Shown piece by piece: positions 35,061 to 49,070 of a stretch of 64,000 nt of DNA (positions are counted from its first letter, which is position 1; every line of letters starts with the position of its first letter). Source of the stretch: Melampsora larici-populina 98AG31. Its lineage: Eukaryota; Basidiomycota; Pucciniomycetes; Pucciniales; Melampsoraceae. The DNA is taken from positions 177,518 through 241,517 of the forward strand of contig NW_006768788.1 in NCBI RefSeq assembly GCF_000204055.1, read 5' to 3'. The translations under genes were made by a program, and so were the position numbers. Below the pieces are notes generated by a model, which was not told the origin of the DNA, did not search any database, and was given only the letters and a program-made list of their open reading frames with translations.

Positions 35061-37516
35061 GCTTGATGTGCTTGCTGAGCTTTCTTCTGGTTAGAAAAGA
35101 CCATTTTTCTGAGGTGCTGAGAGGGCTGGATGGCTTGGTTCAAAAATCTACTAGAAAAAAGTGGTGAAAGTGGTATAACAGAGCTTCTTCCCAGTTCCCA
35201 CCCACACTATTTCTTTTTCATAAACAGCCAACGTTTGGGTACGGGGGCGGCTGTGTTCAGGGGTAGAACAGAGTAGACTTTAACTACTGTACTAATCATA
35301 AACCCTCATTTTCATCAAATCACAACCTGTAACAACTGCAGAAATTTATCTCAGGAAATTCTGAAACAGATTTTGATTTATAATAATACCCATAACTTCT
35401 ACAATTATTGACCAAACCCTTTGATTTTGAGTCCATTGGAAAGCTGAACACTTCATCCAGAGATTTCATTGAGATGTCGGATGTGTAACTAGTCTTCCAA
35501 AGATTTCAGGACAAAGAATGTGTATATTTATTCAAACTTTGATAACTTGTTCCATTCAAGAGCTATGGATTTGAGACCTTAGCAAAGTACGTTTATCACA
35601 CGTGTGGCATTCTATGGAGCTAGCAACCAAGGCTTTTGGACAAGAATTGACAAAGGTATGTGGTTTCTTAGAAATAAAAATGTCCTTGAGAATCTCATGG
35701 CCCAAATTTTGGTATTGGTTACAGGTTGTAATTTGATGAAAATGAAGGTTCATTGTTAGTACATTCATCAATATGCACTCTAAAAATACAAAAAATAATA
35801 GAATTGAAGCTCCAATAGCACGAAACAAGGTTGATATTTTTTGGCATTTTTGGCTCTCTTCCTGATCTCTCAATATTTTCCTAGGTAAATACTTTTCTTT
35901 TCTGTCCAGAAAATATTATCTTCTTGTTAGTGAGATAGATAATGATTTTCATTGATGGTTTTAATTTCTTTTTGTGATAATCTACAAACTCTTTTTGATA
36001 ATTCAATACTCCAATTGGGGTCAATCTCATACCTAGAGGCTCAAAAACATACAAAAACTGAAGGCAGAAGAAACAAATGTGACTTACACTTGCTGCAGTG
36101 TCACTATAATGCTACATGTTACAGCTGAATGTTTTTTGAAAACTTTGAGATGATTTTAAGCAATGTGAGGAGCAACTTCCTCAAAAAAAGCCATGTACAA
36201 TGTGTGGAAAAGAACAGCAAACAGTTTTTTTCTTTTGTCCAGAGATTCATGTGGTGGGTGTGGCACAACAAGGGCGCCTTTTGGGCACGCCCGGGCGTAG
36301 GCGTGAGGGCATGCCCGGAAAGTCAAAATATGGGGTGGGCGCGCCCTTTGAGCAAGTACTGTTTGTCAAGTTTAAACAAGCCAAGTGGAAGAAATTGATG
36401 GAACAAATCTATGGGACAAAGACAATCTCTTCATTTGATTTTTAACATTTTCTTTTTCCTTTATTCAAGGAATACATCATCTGCAAGAATTGATCTTCCC
36501 CTATTGACACTTTGAATAGTTATTTTTGTCTTTTGCCATTGTTTTTTTATCATTTTTTTGATTTTTTTTTGGTTTTGTATACCCAAAAGGCGCGCCCTTG
36601 GCGCCCCCACTATAGGCTTGCCTTTGACAAAGTCCAAAAGGCGTGCTGGGTGCGCCCTGAATCCAAACCCTGGGCCCACCATGTGACCAGAGATCCATTG
36701 CTTGAAGGGAAAGGCTGTAGAGGAGTTTTGAGGTGCTCTCCTGCAAAAGGCTTTAACCCTGAGCAATATGTTTGTAGGAGTTTGGCATAAGTCCCTTGCT
36801 TGCTTCAGCCTTGCAAGGTGGGTGTGGGATTTTGATAAGTTTATGGGTTGCAGTATAAGCTCTACTAGAGGTATTGAAGGTCTGTAGTTTGTATTGTATC
36901 CTGCTCAATCACATTCAGCCAGCATGATTTTGAGTAATTGATAATCTGTTATTTTCAATGTACAGATATTCAAAGAGAGAACATTAGCCATAGAAGTAAA
37001 CCATTTAACTGGCTATTGTGTTCTTCCCAAGTACATACAAATTCTAGAGGAGCTGTGTGCTGCAAAAACCAAACATTCAATGATGTACCCTAAAGTTGGC
37101 CTTGAAATTGAAAAATGATCAGATCTTCCCTTCTCTTGGACAACTCTTAAGTGATGTGCATCATTCATCTGGTTTTAGACACTGAAAAATCATATCCTGT
37201 TTTCAAGGGTGCCACTATCACCATGTAAATATCCTTGTAGCATGTCAACATGCACACACAAAAGACTTTCCTTACACCCTGTAAAGACCCATCAAAGAGG
37301 TACCACAACAAGCACATCTTCCCCTTATCACCTGGGAGGTTGAAAGTCAGTTGAATCCTGCTGACCACAAAGGATTCCACAAATCCTTTGAATAAATCAC
37401 TATTCACAAAGGGTGCTCAATGGCAATCTCAGTCTAAATCTGACCAAAAGACTTTGAGATTTGTTTCAAAACCCTCCGTGTGTGCATGTCGATGTGCTAC
37501 ACAAATATTCACACAG
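35061..37516. other. Repeat-rich intergenic DNA; no gene supported
   Basis: No intact gene. 36248-36690 contains two GC-rich islands (GGGCGCGCCC, GGCGCGCCCTTGGCGCCCC) in roughly inverted arrangement, with ATGTGGTGGG at about 36250 and CCCACCATGTG at about 36674 as outer edges. It is probably a degenerate foldback element. A minus-strand frame near 37407-37165 looks protein-like but has no recognised domain. Confidence 0.4.
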
Positions 37517-37799
37517 TGTATACTATACTGGTTTAGGTATAGTTGGGTATAGTAAAATTTAAACTATATTATACTATACTGGGTATATATAGTACAGTCG
37601 CAACAATACTTTAACCAACTATACTCAGTATAGTATATTTTTATCAACTGTACCGGAAGAAGGGTTGTGCATGTTTTCAATCAACTTGTCCAACTATACT
37701 GCACAGTATAGTATAGTATATCTGAGTATAGTTCATCTATGCTATACCAAGTATAGTTCAAGTCAGTATAGTTGGACTCTATACTATACTGAGTATAGT
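37517..37799. repeat. Palindromic TATACT/AGTATA tract
   Basis: About 280 bp in which ACTATAC and GTATAGT words occur many times in both orientations, often as direct palindromes such as ACTATACTGAGTATAGT. It should form multiple hairpins or a cruciform. Confidence 0.8.
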
Positions 37800-39261
37800 G
37801 ACAGCCTTGCTATTGTGAGCTGGGTTGCTTGTGATTATCTGGCTTGTACCGCAACTTTGTGCGCATGCAAATACAACTTTTCTGCAGCGGGAAGAATTGC
37901 CACTGCAGGCCAAGGCCTGGCTCCACCCGCCATTGTACAAGCTGTTGGGTGTCACAAATGGCTCAGCCAGGGATTTAAAGTACCTGAAGATTGTACAGAG
38001 GCTGTGGCTGAAGTTTAAAACATGAAGGAAATGAAATCTTTGAAGAAGTTCAATAAGTCTTATATAATCAATATTAATATTTGGTTCCTCCTGGAAGATA
38101 TGCTTGGTAACCCTAACCCAAACAATACAGTGTGTGCTCTTAAGCACAACTAAGCCCCTTGCGTGGCCGCGTCCACGCCCTGCTCCCTTCTATGTAAAAG
38201 AAAAACCTGGATTCTAAAAGATGTAGTGTGTTTTGTTCATTTTGTTGCTTTTTTGTTGCGGATTAGGATTAAAGGTCCGCAAGGAAACCAATTTCTTGAT
38301 TGATCTGTTGCGCCTTGTATGGTTTTGGATTGTTTCACAACAAAACAAAAATGGCAAGACTTGTGGTTCATTTTGGTGTGATTTGGGCATTGGGTTAAAG
38401 TTAATTTGCAACTGACTGGATGATATCAATTTAGATGGGGATAAGAGGATGGCAAGGGTTGGGGAGTGTAGTTGATTTTGGATCTTGTGATCTTGATAGA
38501 TGTCTAGATAAGATGGGCAGGGGAGGTAAGCTACTTTTGATGAGATAAAAGTAGCTCAAGTTCTAATTGGCAACAAACTGGTTGTTGATGATGATTAAAT
38601 TTGGATGAGTGTGCTTTGAGCTGGAAGATGAGAACAGCTCAGATGTGGATGAGCGCAAAACAATCTAGACTGAAAGAGAACAATTTGTGATTGATGAGTA
38701 CAATATTAATCTTGTTGAGCTCAAAACAAGACTGGATGAGACCGATTTGGATCCGGATGATGATGATTTAAAAATGTTTGGAGGTTTCCCAGATGATTTC
38801 AGATGAAAGGAAAGATCAAGAGATAGTAAAGTATGTCTATAAGATCACAAGAGAGATGAAGTTAGTTCAAGGAGTGGGGTATGTAATATTAGTGCAGGGA
38901 ATTTTTTGTATCCTCCTTCTCAATTTCTCAAAACAAAAGAAACAAAGAACAGTTGAGCCATTTGATTCAGTCAAACTAGGAAATTAGCGGCGGGAACTGT
39001 GGTGTCATATATCCAGCAAAGCTACCTCTATTACTCAATTTGAGATGATTGAGGATAAGGCACACCTATATAGTTTGAATCCATTCACATATGTCCAGGA
39101 AAAATGTCCACAATGGTTTCAATACCAATTTCAGAAGCACACATGCATATCTTTGAGTAGAAATATGGATATGACACTCTCAAAGTTTTATCAAAGATCC
39201 TAGGCACAGCTGATAAAATACACCAAGCTGAAGGCATGTAGGTGTGGTGTTTCCCTCACTC
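37800..39261. other. Intergenic; no gene seen
   Basis: Only short unsupported frames. 38460-38770 has loosely repeated GATGAG/GGATGA words. Nothing recognised. Confidence 0.4.
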
Positions 39262-39878
39262 AACTAAGTCCCTCAATGCTGAGACAGCTGTCATTCAAGC
39301 AAGTTGAATCCACATGTCTCAGCATGAGGGACTTACATCCAAACTCAACATTTTGGCTTGAAGGGTAAGGATTCATTCACAGAGGAAATCTTGATTTCCC
39401 CATTTCTGTGAGCTCACCGGGGATCTTTTACTGCACTTCATGGGCATATGCGCTTCCAGTTGCTTCAAAATGCACAACTTGATTGATCAAAATTCATTGG
39501 TTGCTCACCAAGCCACATATTGTGTTATTTCATCATTTTCACATGTAGCTCACATGTAGCTAGGTGGTTCATGGAAATAAGTCCTTAACTTAGCAGAGCT
39601 GCATGTGAGCTGCAGATGAAAATCCCAAGATAGCAACTTATGTAGCTCAGCAAGCAACTGAGGTATCTCAATGATTTCACTTGTACGCTTTGAAAAGGAG
39701 ATTGGTGCATATCCCCATGAAGTGTGTTAAAAAGATCCCTGGTGAGCTCACAGAAAAGGACAAATCAATCCTTACCCCTCAAGCCAAAAACACAACGTTA
39801 GATGTAAGTCCCTCATGCTGAGACATGTGGATTCAACTTGCTTGAATGGCAGCTGTCTGAGCATTGAGGGACTTAGTT
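39262..39878. mobile_element. Foldback (long-palindrome) element
   Basis: AACTAAGTCCCTCAATGCTG at 39262 is inverted at 39878, and the match continues, with gaps, for about 180 bp per arm. Shared blocks include AAGCAAGTTGAATCCACATG, TCAGCATGAGGGACTTACAT, TGTGAGCTCACC and CACTTCATGG. The centre of about 250 bp has further small inverted motifs (ACATGTAGCTCACATGTAGC). No coding capacity and no clear target duplication. Confidence 0.78.
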
Positions 39879-42669
39879 AAGCTAGGGTCTTTCCAATAAG
39901 TCTGTTGCTTTGATTTCTCATGAATGCAAGTTTTTGATCATTCAAATCCAAATTATTACAATCGTATGATTATATCCTCTGGACCAGATGGCTCTCTTGT
40001 GGTCAAATCTGTCTTGTCAGATCAAATGGCCAGAAATATGTACATCAAGATACACATCAAGTAATTGTTGATGGTAACAAAACATCCATGCACGGAACTT
40101 GGCAATCAAAAGAAATTGAGGAGCTTGATGAAAATTTTCTTAAAGCCTGCTTTTGCTCCTGATACTTGGCTTTGGCAGTCTGGTCATATCGTAAATTGAC
40201 TGCCGTATGGTTGATCAGCAGCATACATCTCTGGGAAGCTCTGAATCCTATGGACCACAAAAAACAGAGTTCAATTTTGAATTTGAGGTCAAGAGTTTTG
40301 TTATGATGTGCAAGATTGTTTCAATTTTCCTTGATATTGATGACTTCAGCACATCAGATAGGAAAAACACAGGATAAAAAACTATAAGCATCAACTCTTG
40401 GATCATATGAATTTTGGTTAAGTGTTTTGAAATTGACTCTAAATTGAAATTCATGAGATTGGAAGATGCTTCTGTACTTAATGATAAGTGATTTTGGATT
40501 TGCCATGGTGATCTTGATGGTTGATGAAATGGATCAAATTGATGTAATTAATTTATACAGGTAAAGGTCATTGTGAAGTTGGTCTAGGCTGATCTATGAT
40601 ATCAATATGAATCATCCCGGATATTTTATGAGAATGAGATCACCACAATTGATTTTTAGGCTGTTTGTGTTAAGCTGCAGCCTAAGCCTCAATGGCTCTA
40701 AAACAAGTGGAAAATGTATCTCATTGAGATAAAATCTAAGTGAAGCCTTGATATAAGTTTATCACTATTATATTATGAAGTCTCCTCTAACTCATCCAAT
40801 TTTATTTTCTTGTTTGATACATGTCCGTCTTTTTCCTCTGCTTTGACATCAAGATTAAGATTTGAATGTGAGTTCAATTTGTAGTATGAGAAGTCAACCT
40901 GGATCAACTTCAGTTGCAAAGTGGTGATGTTGTGCCTGTATCAAGATTTAAATTCAGGCGTTTTGAGTGACTGTTCAAGTAACTGGAACTGAAAGCCAAA
41001 TGTAGTGCCCAAGCAATTTTGAGTTTTCCAACTTGGTTGGTATGATGCTTGCTGTCAAAAATAGATGCAAACAACCAAAGGATTTCTGACCAATTATGAA
41101 TAAAGTCAATATAATTTTCACTTTTGAAATAAATGAATGGCATGCATGTTCAATTTGAAGCTCTGGATGTTGGATTTACAAAGTCAATGATTGTGAGTGA
41201 GGTTCAAAGTCCTTTGATGTGTGTGGTTCCACAAATAGGACTGACTGGGGACTTTAGGTGAGTATGGACCATTGCTTCAAATGGAAGTCTTCAAGCAAGG
41301 ATAAACAGTCAATGCAAGAATGAAAGTTGAAGAGTCTGAAACTGAGCATTGACAGGTTGGCAGCCTGAAGCGAGGAAGCTGGCCTTCCTTTAACTTGAAT
41401 GATGATGATAATTCAACACCCCAGATTGAAACAGACTATTTTGGGTACAAAAAGGTGATGAAACAATAATGGAGGAGCCAAATGAACAAAGTCTGAGGAA
41501 ATGTTGCAGCACAGGAAATATATATGGAGTACTGCTATGAGGAGGCTATAACAATGGATTGTAGTGAAATTGGTGCATGTGTTTCTTGTATCAAGCCAAA
41601 TCAATTAACATCTGCTCCTTTTCTGATTGAACATCATGTCAATCAACTCAAACGCACAAGAGCCTGTAGAATTCCCAAAACAGTTCCCTTTCACTGGGTG
41701 TGTGGGCAGTGAGATAACTGCAAAGGTGATTAAAAGCCTATTAAAGGCAAAAATAAGATAATTTTACTCTGTAATCTTTGGTTGTTGATCCCAAAAGAGA
41801 TCACAATGGCTAAAATCAAGTCAGGTTGTATTGTACTATGATCAGTGGTATATGAAAAAACCAAATCTTGAAAAGCCCCCTGGGGTCCTCAAAACCTTCC
41901 CAGCCGCATAATGCACATGAGCCAATGATATGCAATGTTGTTGTTGTGATAAGCTGAAATGGATGCTTGATGAGGACAAAGACCCCGATCCAGGGATAGA
42001 GAAAGGCGATTCTGTGATATCAGCCAAGAAGGGGAATTTATGTAGATCAGCTTAATGTGTAAAACTAATGTATGCAGAGTCCAGACCGTACATGTTGATT
42101 AAAAATAGCTGGAGAAGGAGGTTGGTGGATGGTCAGTCTCCTCGGCATATGATGATTGTGTTTCCGGAACTCTGCTCACCGTAGAGAGCATGGCAGCAAG
42201 GAAGAGGCCAGAATCTGGGGTTAAAATGCAGCTTTGGGTAACTGGAAAGCCAAATGAGGTAACAAGCTACCAAGAGATTGGAATTGGAAAAGAGGCATTT
42301 CCTGAGCGGCAACAGAATGGCAATTGACGTGACAAAGCAGCACATTTGGCCCAAGACAAACCCAATGCGCACAAATAGCATCTTCCAAGTGAGGATCAGA
42401 ACGGTGTCAGCCATTTTTTAAGTGTAGTGGGCAGATAAGTGTGGTGAGATGGTGAGATAAGAAAGGTTTGAGTTTGAGGATTGGAAGGAGATTGAAACAA
42501 TGAAATGTGAAGGGTTGAGTAATTTTCAATGCATTGTGAGTGGGACAAAAGAATCTGAAACTGACCAAGATTAAATGTATCTCATCAGTGCAAAGCAATG
42601 CCCGCTAAGCAGTAGTTGCACAGGCCAGGGAAGCACTTCTGCCATCTTCAGTAGAAATTGAATCATTCA
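39879..42669. other. Intergenic; no gene supported
   Basis: AT-rich with scattered short frames. A minus-strand frame from an ATG at 42414 encodes a hydrophobic stretch (MADTVLILTWKMLFVRIGFV) with possible introns, but it joins to nothing recognisable. Confidence 0.35.
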
Positions 42670-42813
42670 GGGCGCATTCACTTAAGCAATTTCTGGTGAG
42701 ACATCACATTCTGCAAAATTTAAAGTGTCTATTTGGTGGTGCATGTTTCATTTTTGATTAAAATATTTACAGAATGTGATTGCTGGTCAGAAATTCCTTA
42801 AGTGAACGGGCCC
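42670..42813. mobile_element. 144-bp MITE, PIF/Harbinger-like (TCA duplication)
   Basis: The ends are GGGCGCATTCACTTAAGC and, inverted, GGGCCCGTTCACTTAAGG, matching at about 23 of 26 bases through AATTTCTG. TCA flanks both sides (42667-42669, 42814-42816). A 3-bp TNA duplication with GGG ends fits non-autonomous PIF/Harbinger elements. Confidence 0.78.
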
Positions 42814-43722
42814 TCAGTCAATGTGTCTACATTCTACCATGGGCTGTCTGAGGTGCGGTCTCATCGCGTTAGCTTTCCTCTATAATCCTCAAAGTTTTGA
42901 CATAGTGGATTTGTTTCACAGCAGCCAGCCATCTAAGGCGCCTGATTAGGACAAACATATATCACTTGATCGTGCTTCAGGAACGCATCATGGCAGCCGT
43001 AAGTTAGAGTGGTTTGGTTTTGTGGTGTCTTGAAAGGTCTTTTCATAGTTTTGGGCTTCAGTGATGACGATGATGATGTTTTATGTGTACAAGGTCAAAG
43101 GGTATAGATCAAATTTAAGACAAAATAGGAGACGCAGAATTATTCACTTAGTCATATTTGGTGAGAATCTCACGTTGAATATCTGTTCATATATATATTT
43201 AGTATATTTTTAGATGTTCAAAATTGACAAACAAGATTTCAGAGAAAGAAGAAATTCAAAAGAAACAAAAAACAACAATCAATAATAGAAAAAGTGCAGT
43301 ATTGAAGTCATGATTTGATGATCTAGTGATAAATAAATAAATATGTATGTAAACTCCAAGTGTGTTTCATCATGAACAACATACATATCATAAATAGATA
43401 CCAAAAAAGATCACAATCATAACTAACAACTAAAAAAACCCAAATCAAACCAACCAAACAACGACCAAAGACACAAGAACCTGAGTAAATCGAATTCCCC
43501 TACACATACGCGTATGCAGGAGAAAGATAGAGTTCGGTAGAAAAAAAGAGTAAGTGAAAAAAAGCTGTGTGAGAAATTCAACTGTGTGTTACATCAATTC
43601 TAGGGTTCCTTCAACGAAAAAAACGTTGCAGAACCGATCTCTCTTCCTCAACGTCCTTGCTTTCATACAATTTGATCCCAGTCAGATTGACGATCTTTCG
43701 TTAAATTAAATACTATCTTATA
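42814..43722. other. 3' flank of HOG1; no gene seen
   Basis: AT-rich sequence with a short GATGAT microsatellite near 43070 and A-rich runs at 43240-43470. Its right part is probably the HOG1 3' untranslated region. Confidence 0.45.
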
Positions 43723-45356
<1,634 letters not shown>

Positions 45357-46261
45357 CTGTTTGGTGCGTCCAGAACCAAATCACACGAGCAGAAGTTCAA
45401 GGACCGACATCAAGATGTGATTGGACATCGAGTTTCAAACCAAAAGATGGTCCGATATAGACGAGTAAAAGCAAAGACAAAAGGTTCGGTTCAGCAGCCG
45501 TATCCCGCCAACAAACGCTTCTGGTGGGGGGGTATGCTTTGGGAGCTTCGATCGGGTAAAGCTAATCTGTTCTTCTCCGACACCATATCACTTGTAGGTG
45601 TAGCTTGACTTCACTCTTGTGAGGCGGCATGCTTTCAGAATTTTTCTTGACAGGCGTCGAAAGAGGGCAATGTCTGATGTTCTTGATTGAAATGTTCGAG
45701 ACGAGAAAAGGAAAAGAGAAAACTCCAATGCTCACGAAGATAGACAGTTTGGCAAAATCCTATCAAAGTACAAGAAGTGAGTATGATGAGATTTGGATGA
45801 CTTTGGATCACTTGGGTCTTACGGCCATAACGAATCCTGGACCACCTGGAGAGATACTGTTGCCGATCGGGGGCGCGGATCCAGACGGTAAACTTGTGAC
45901 ACCAGCATCCTCGGACATCTGCAGAGTTCAAAGGATTGATAAGATGAGAATGGATTGGAGGTGATAGGGAAAGGAAACCGACGGTTCTCAAAGGATTGAT
46001 AAAAGGATGAGTTCAATGATAGCAAATGGAGTGTTGAAGTTTACGATGATGATGATGATGATGATGACAGGATAGAACTATGTTGAGATGCTTTAAAGTG
46101 GTAATGAGAGTTTGAACTGTGTGGTAGACGGGCTATGGCTCTGTATGGCTTCTTGATGTCATCATCCTCTTGGTACATCTGATATCCGTCTGAAATTTGA
46201 ATCCACACTGTAAAGGCTCAAGGGTCGGGTATTCTGACGGGCAAGGGTGAATATCGGATCT
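45357..46261. other. HOG1 5' region; first exon expected here
   Basis: Should contain the HOG1 first exon, promoter and leader. Candidate ATGs on the minus strand near 45630 and 45565 do not give the expected N-terminal motif. A (GAT)n microsatellite is at about 46044-46066. Confidence 0.4.
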
Positions 46262-46385
46262 TGATCAGGGGTTTGAGTTTCTGCAGATGGTGGGCGCGTT
46301 TTTTGGAAGGGCAGGCGCGCGCAGGCGCAAAAACTGTCAGCTGGGACGTGCCCTGGCACAAATAGCAGGAGGCGCAGGCGCGCCA
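46262..46385. repeat. GC-rich island with GCAGGCGCGC motifs
   Basis: GGGCAGGCGCGCGCAGGCGC and GGCGCAGGCGCGCC in otherwise AT-rich DNA. A similar island (GACGCAGGCGCGCTCAGGCG) is at about 56868-56922. Confidence 0.6.
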
Positions 46386-47111
46386 TTTCAGTAAAAACCC
46401 CCCAAGGAAATGACAAAATCCTTTTCAGAAACCAAAATCAAGACTGTTATAGATGCTTGGGCACTTTTTGGGACTTTATAAACTTGTTTTAAGTGGAAAT
46501 AGTCTTGCTGTTGGGATTTATGTAACAAAAGAAAATGATCAGATCATTCAAAATGTATCTCCAAGGTCCCATGACTTTGAAGATGACTTCTTGAGTCTGG
46601 GCTCATCCGTATGAAGTTTGAGTATCCTTGGGCATATTTGTAAAGCAGAAGTCTTGATCAAGTATAAAGTTTGATTTTTCTATTGTACAAAAAGGATTTG
46701 GAAGACATCCACTCTACCACATGATCTAATACTAGTCTCATCTTATGAATGGGTGTGCCAACCCTACTTTTCAGATGTTTTGGCACGCCAAATGCACTGC
46801 GCTCACCACCTGATTTCTAGGGCTTTACTTCCATGACTTCATTTGTCTTGGTGAAATGTTCTTCACATGTACATAGTCAAGTGCAAAAATATCTCGGTAT
46901 TCTTTAGAGAGCTTTGAATGTAGCACATGCTAGCCTGCTTCTTTCTCGTCCTTTCTGCGTGGCTGCAGCGCTTCCTGGCTGTTGGATCATGTCTGTAGTA
47001 CAGATAGAAGATTATCTTGCTGAGTGATAGTGAAGGCAAGACATGGATTGTGTAAAATGAATCTTACATATAACAATGGTGGTTTATCATATGTCATCAA
47101 CAAGAACATTA
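46386..47111. other. Intergenic; no gene seen
   Basis: AT-rich DNA without a supported frame. Ends at the TA that flanks the next MITE. Confidence 0.4.
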
Positions 47112-47326
47112 GGGGGTTTCAAGTCAATAAATTTACGGTATTTTACAGTCCAACAAGTTGTCCGATGTTGCAAAATTTACCGTAAATTTAAAAAAATTGG
47201 GACACCTTTTTAGGTGTCCCAAATGGTGTTGACCATATATTGGCAGAAAAAAAACCCACCGTAAAATTCAAAAAACTTGTCCGTTTTTTAAAAAGTTTCA
47301 CAAAAAAATTCTGACTTGAAACCCCC
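47112..47326. mobile_element. 215-bp Tc1/mariner-type MITE with TA duplication
   Basis: Starts GGGGGTTTCAAGTCA and ends TGACTTGAAACCCCC, flanked by TA at 47110-47111 and 47327-47328. A central hairpin GGGACACC-TTTTTA-GGTGTCCC marks its middle. No coding capacity. Confidence 0.85.
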
Positions 47327-47556
47327 TATTCCAAAGCAGATCTGCAGGTGCTGTGGCACAAGTATTGCACAGCTTCCATACTCAACATATTTTGGGAGAG
47401 TTCTCAGAGTGAAGTGATTGTTGGGGTTGGGTGGAAGATGATGTCAGCATATATTTCAGACATCTGTGTGGCCATGGGTGATGGTTTGTGATCCAAGAAA
47501 GAGGATCAAGGAACAAGATAACTATTTTACAGAAGAATCATTGCTAATAATAATTA

Positions 47557-47712
47557 CGGTACTCAAAGCAACTATGCATGCATACATAGTTGTCATATAT
47601 AGTTTTTTTTGGCGGGTGAAATACTTCAAATATACTTCTTGCGTTTTTTCCCCCACCAAAAAAAACTATATACGGCAACTATGTACGGCTACATATGTAG
47701 CTTTGAGTACCG
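47557..47712. mobile_element. 156-bp palindromic MITE
   Basis: CGGTACTCAAAGC at 47557 is inverted at 47712, and the arms match imperfectly for about 60 bp, each carrying TATATAGTTTTTTTTGG. The target duplication is not clear. Confidence 0.75.
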
Positions 47713-47989
47713 CAAATACACAGTCTTTCACAACTATGCCATATCTTTCAGTTCTTTAATATAATTACACAAGTACTCCTTTTATTTCGGAACTCTGGCT
47801 GATATATACTGAAGTTCTCATCAGAGAAACTTGGTCTCTCATTGTTTCATAGTGCCCTATTTGAAGAGTCACAGACCTGTATTTGGACATTTACTACAGT
47901 TGCCTGCCAAAATTATACATAATTTTAAATTTCACTACCTCCTCTCATGTCACTACATATGGGTTGGTGCTGGGCAAACCTGGATGTGT

Positions 47990-48190
47990 TGGATTGATGC
48001 TGTGCTGGTGAGGTGGTGAACTAGATCAGTGGTGTTCAAGTTGTGGTGTTAAGCTGGTGGGCTTGATGCTTCCAGGGTGAGGTGGTTTGGTGTTGGGTTA
48101 TATACAATGGGTGGTGAGGTGGCTGGTTTAATACGGCGGGTGATGAGGTGGTGAGGTGTGTGTACTGGTGGTGAGCTGGTGGCCATTTAT
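47990..48190 (+). repeat. GT-rich low-complexity tract (GGTGGTGAGGTGG words)
   Basis: About 200 bp built from GGTGGTGAG, GGTGTT and GAGGTGG words on the plus strand. It could form G-quadruplexes. No gene seen. Confidence 0.65.
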
Positions 48191-48289
48191 GTACTTCATT
48201 GGGATGAGGGGTGTAGTGTGGAGAACGGGACTTGGTTGATTTTCAAAAGAAAGGAAACAGAGGCTTGTCTGCTCCTTGCCTCCCAAAGT

Positions 48290-49070
48290 TAATAACAGAC
48301 TCTATTCAAAGATATGTGTAACATTTTCTTTGGATAGTTTCCAAGTCTTTGAGTGGCCACAGGTCATTGTGCCTTTGAGGAGCTCCCAAAGATTTCCAAT
48401 TGGGTTGAGATTGGGACTTTTTGCAGGCCAGTCAAGCTTGATGAGAGAATTTTGTTTGCACCAGATGTTTACTTGTTTGCTTTGATGGACATGAGATCCA
48501 TACTCCATAAGTATGAGATTGGGCGGACAATGAGGACTTTAAAGTAATTCAGAAAGAAAGCCTTCATCAAACAATTCCACATAATTCAACAATAGAGTGC
48601 TACCAGGAGGCATGAAAATGACCACAGTTCTAAAATTTGTGGTTAACACACTCCTTACCATCACTGAGGTTTTCTCACTCTTAAAGGTAGGGACTAGACT
48701 ATCAACATGGTACTTTTGACAAGGTGTTCTCCAGACTCAAACTTGTCTAGATTTTCTGACAATTCCAAAGTACCATTCATTGGTCCATATGACTCTGTAC
48801 CTTTCATCAAAAGTGAATTACTTGTACTTTTTGGTAAACTCTAGCCATCATTGTTTGTTTGTATCATCCAGTGGTGGCTTCTCTACTGCTAGCCATGCAT
48901 GCATACCAAGTATGTGGATTTCTCTTGGGACAGCTCTAGAGCTGACTTCAGTTGGAAGTAGCTTGGTGATTTTGGATAAAGTGGCCCTTCTGTTCTTGTG
49001 AGGAGTGCACGTCTGTTGGGCGTACTCTTCACTAATAATGTAGTCTTCACGTGGTACATCCAAGTGAAGA
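48290..49070 (-). pseudogene. Degenerate Tc1-type transposase
   Basis: Minus-strand fragments in order: an N-terminal helix-turn-helix part (RRATLSKITKLLPTEVSSRA, near 49000-48940), a garbled middle, and a C-terminal DDE part (LDWPAKSPNLNPIGNLWELL, near 48430). In intact relatives the last block reads NPIENLW. Here the catalytic Glu is Gly, and frames shift in between. It is not the same subfamily as the intact element at 25.4-28.3 kb. Confidence 0.75.

Noticed and set aside
37165..37407. Minus-strand frame with NLPGDKGKMCLLWYLFDGS
   Set aside because: It looks protein-like but is isolated, has no recognised domain and lies in repeat DNA; probably a transposon scrap.
41842..42414. Possible small membrane-protein gene on the minus strand (ATG at 42414, hydrophobic start)
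   Set aside because: Plausible donors and acceptors exist, but several incompatible splice solutions are possible and none gives a recognisable protein.
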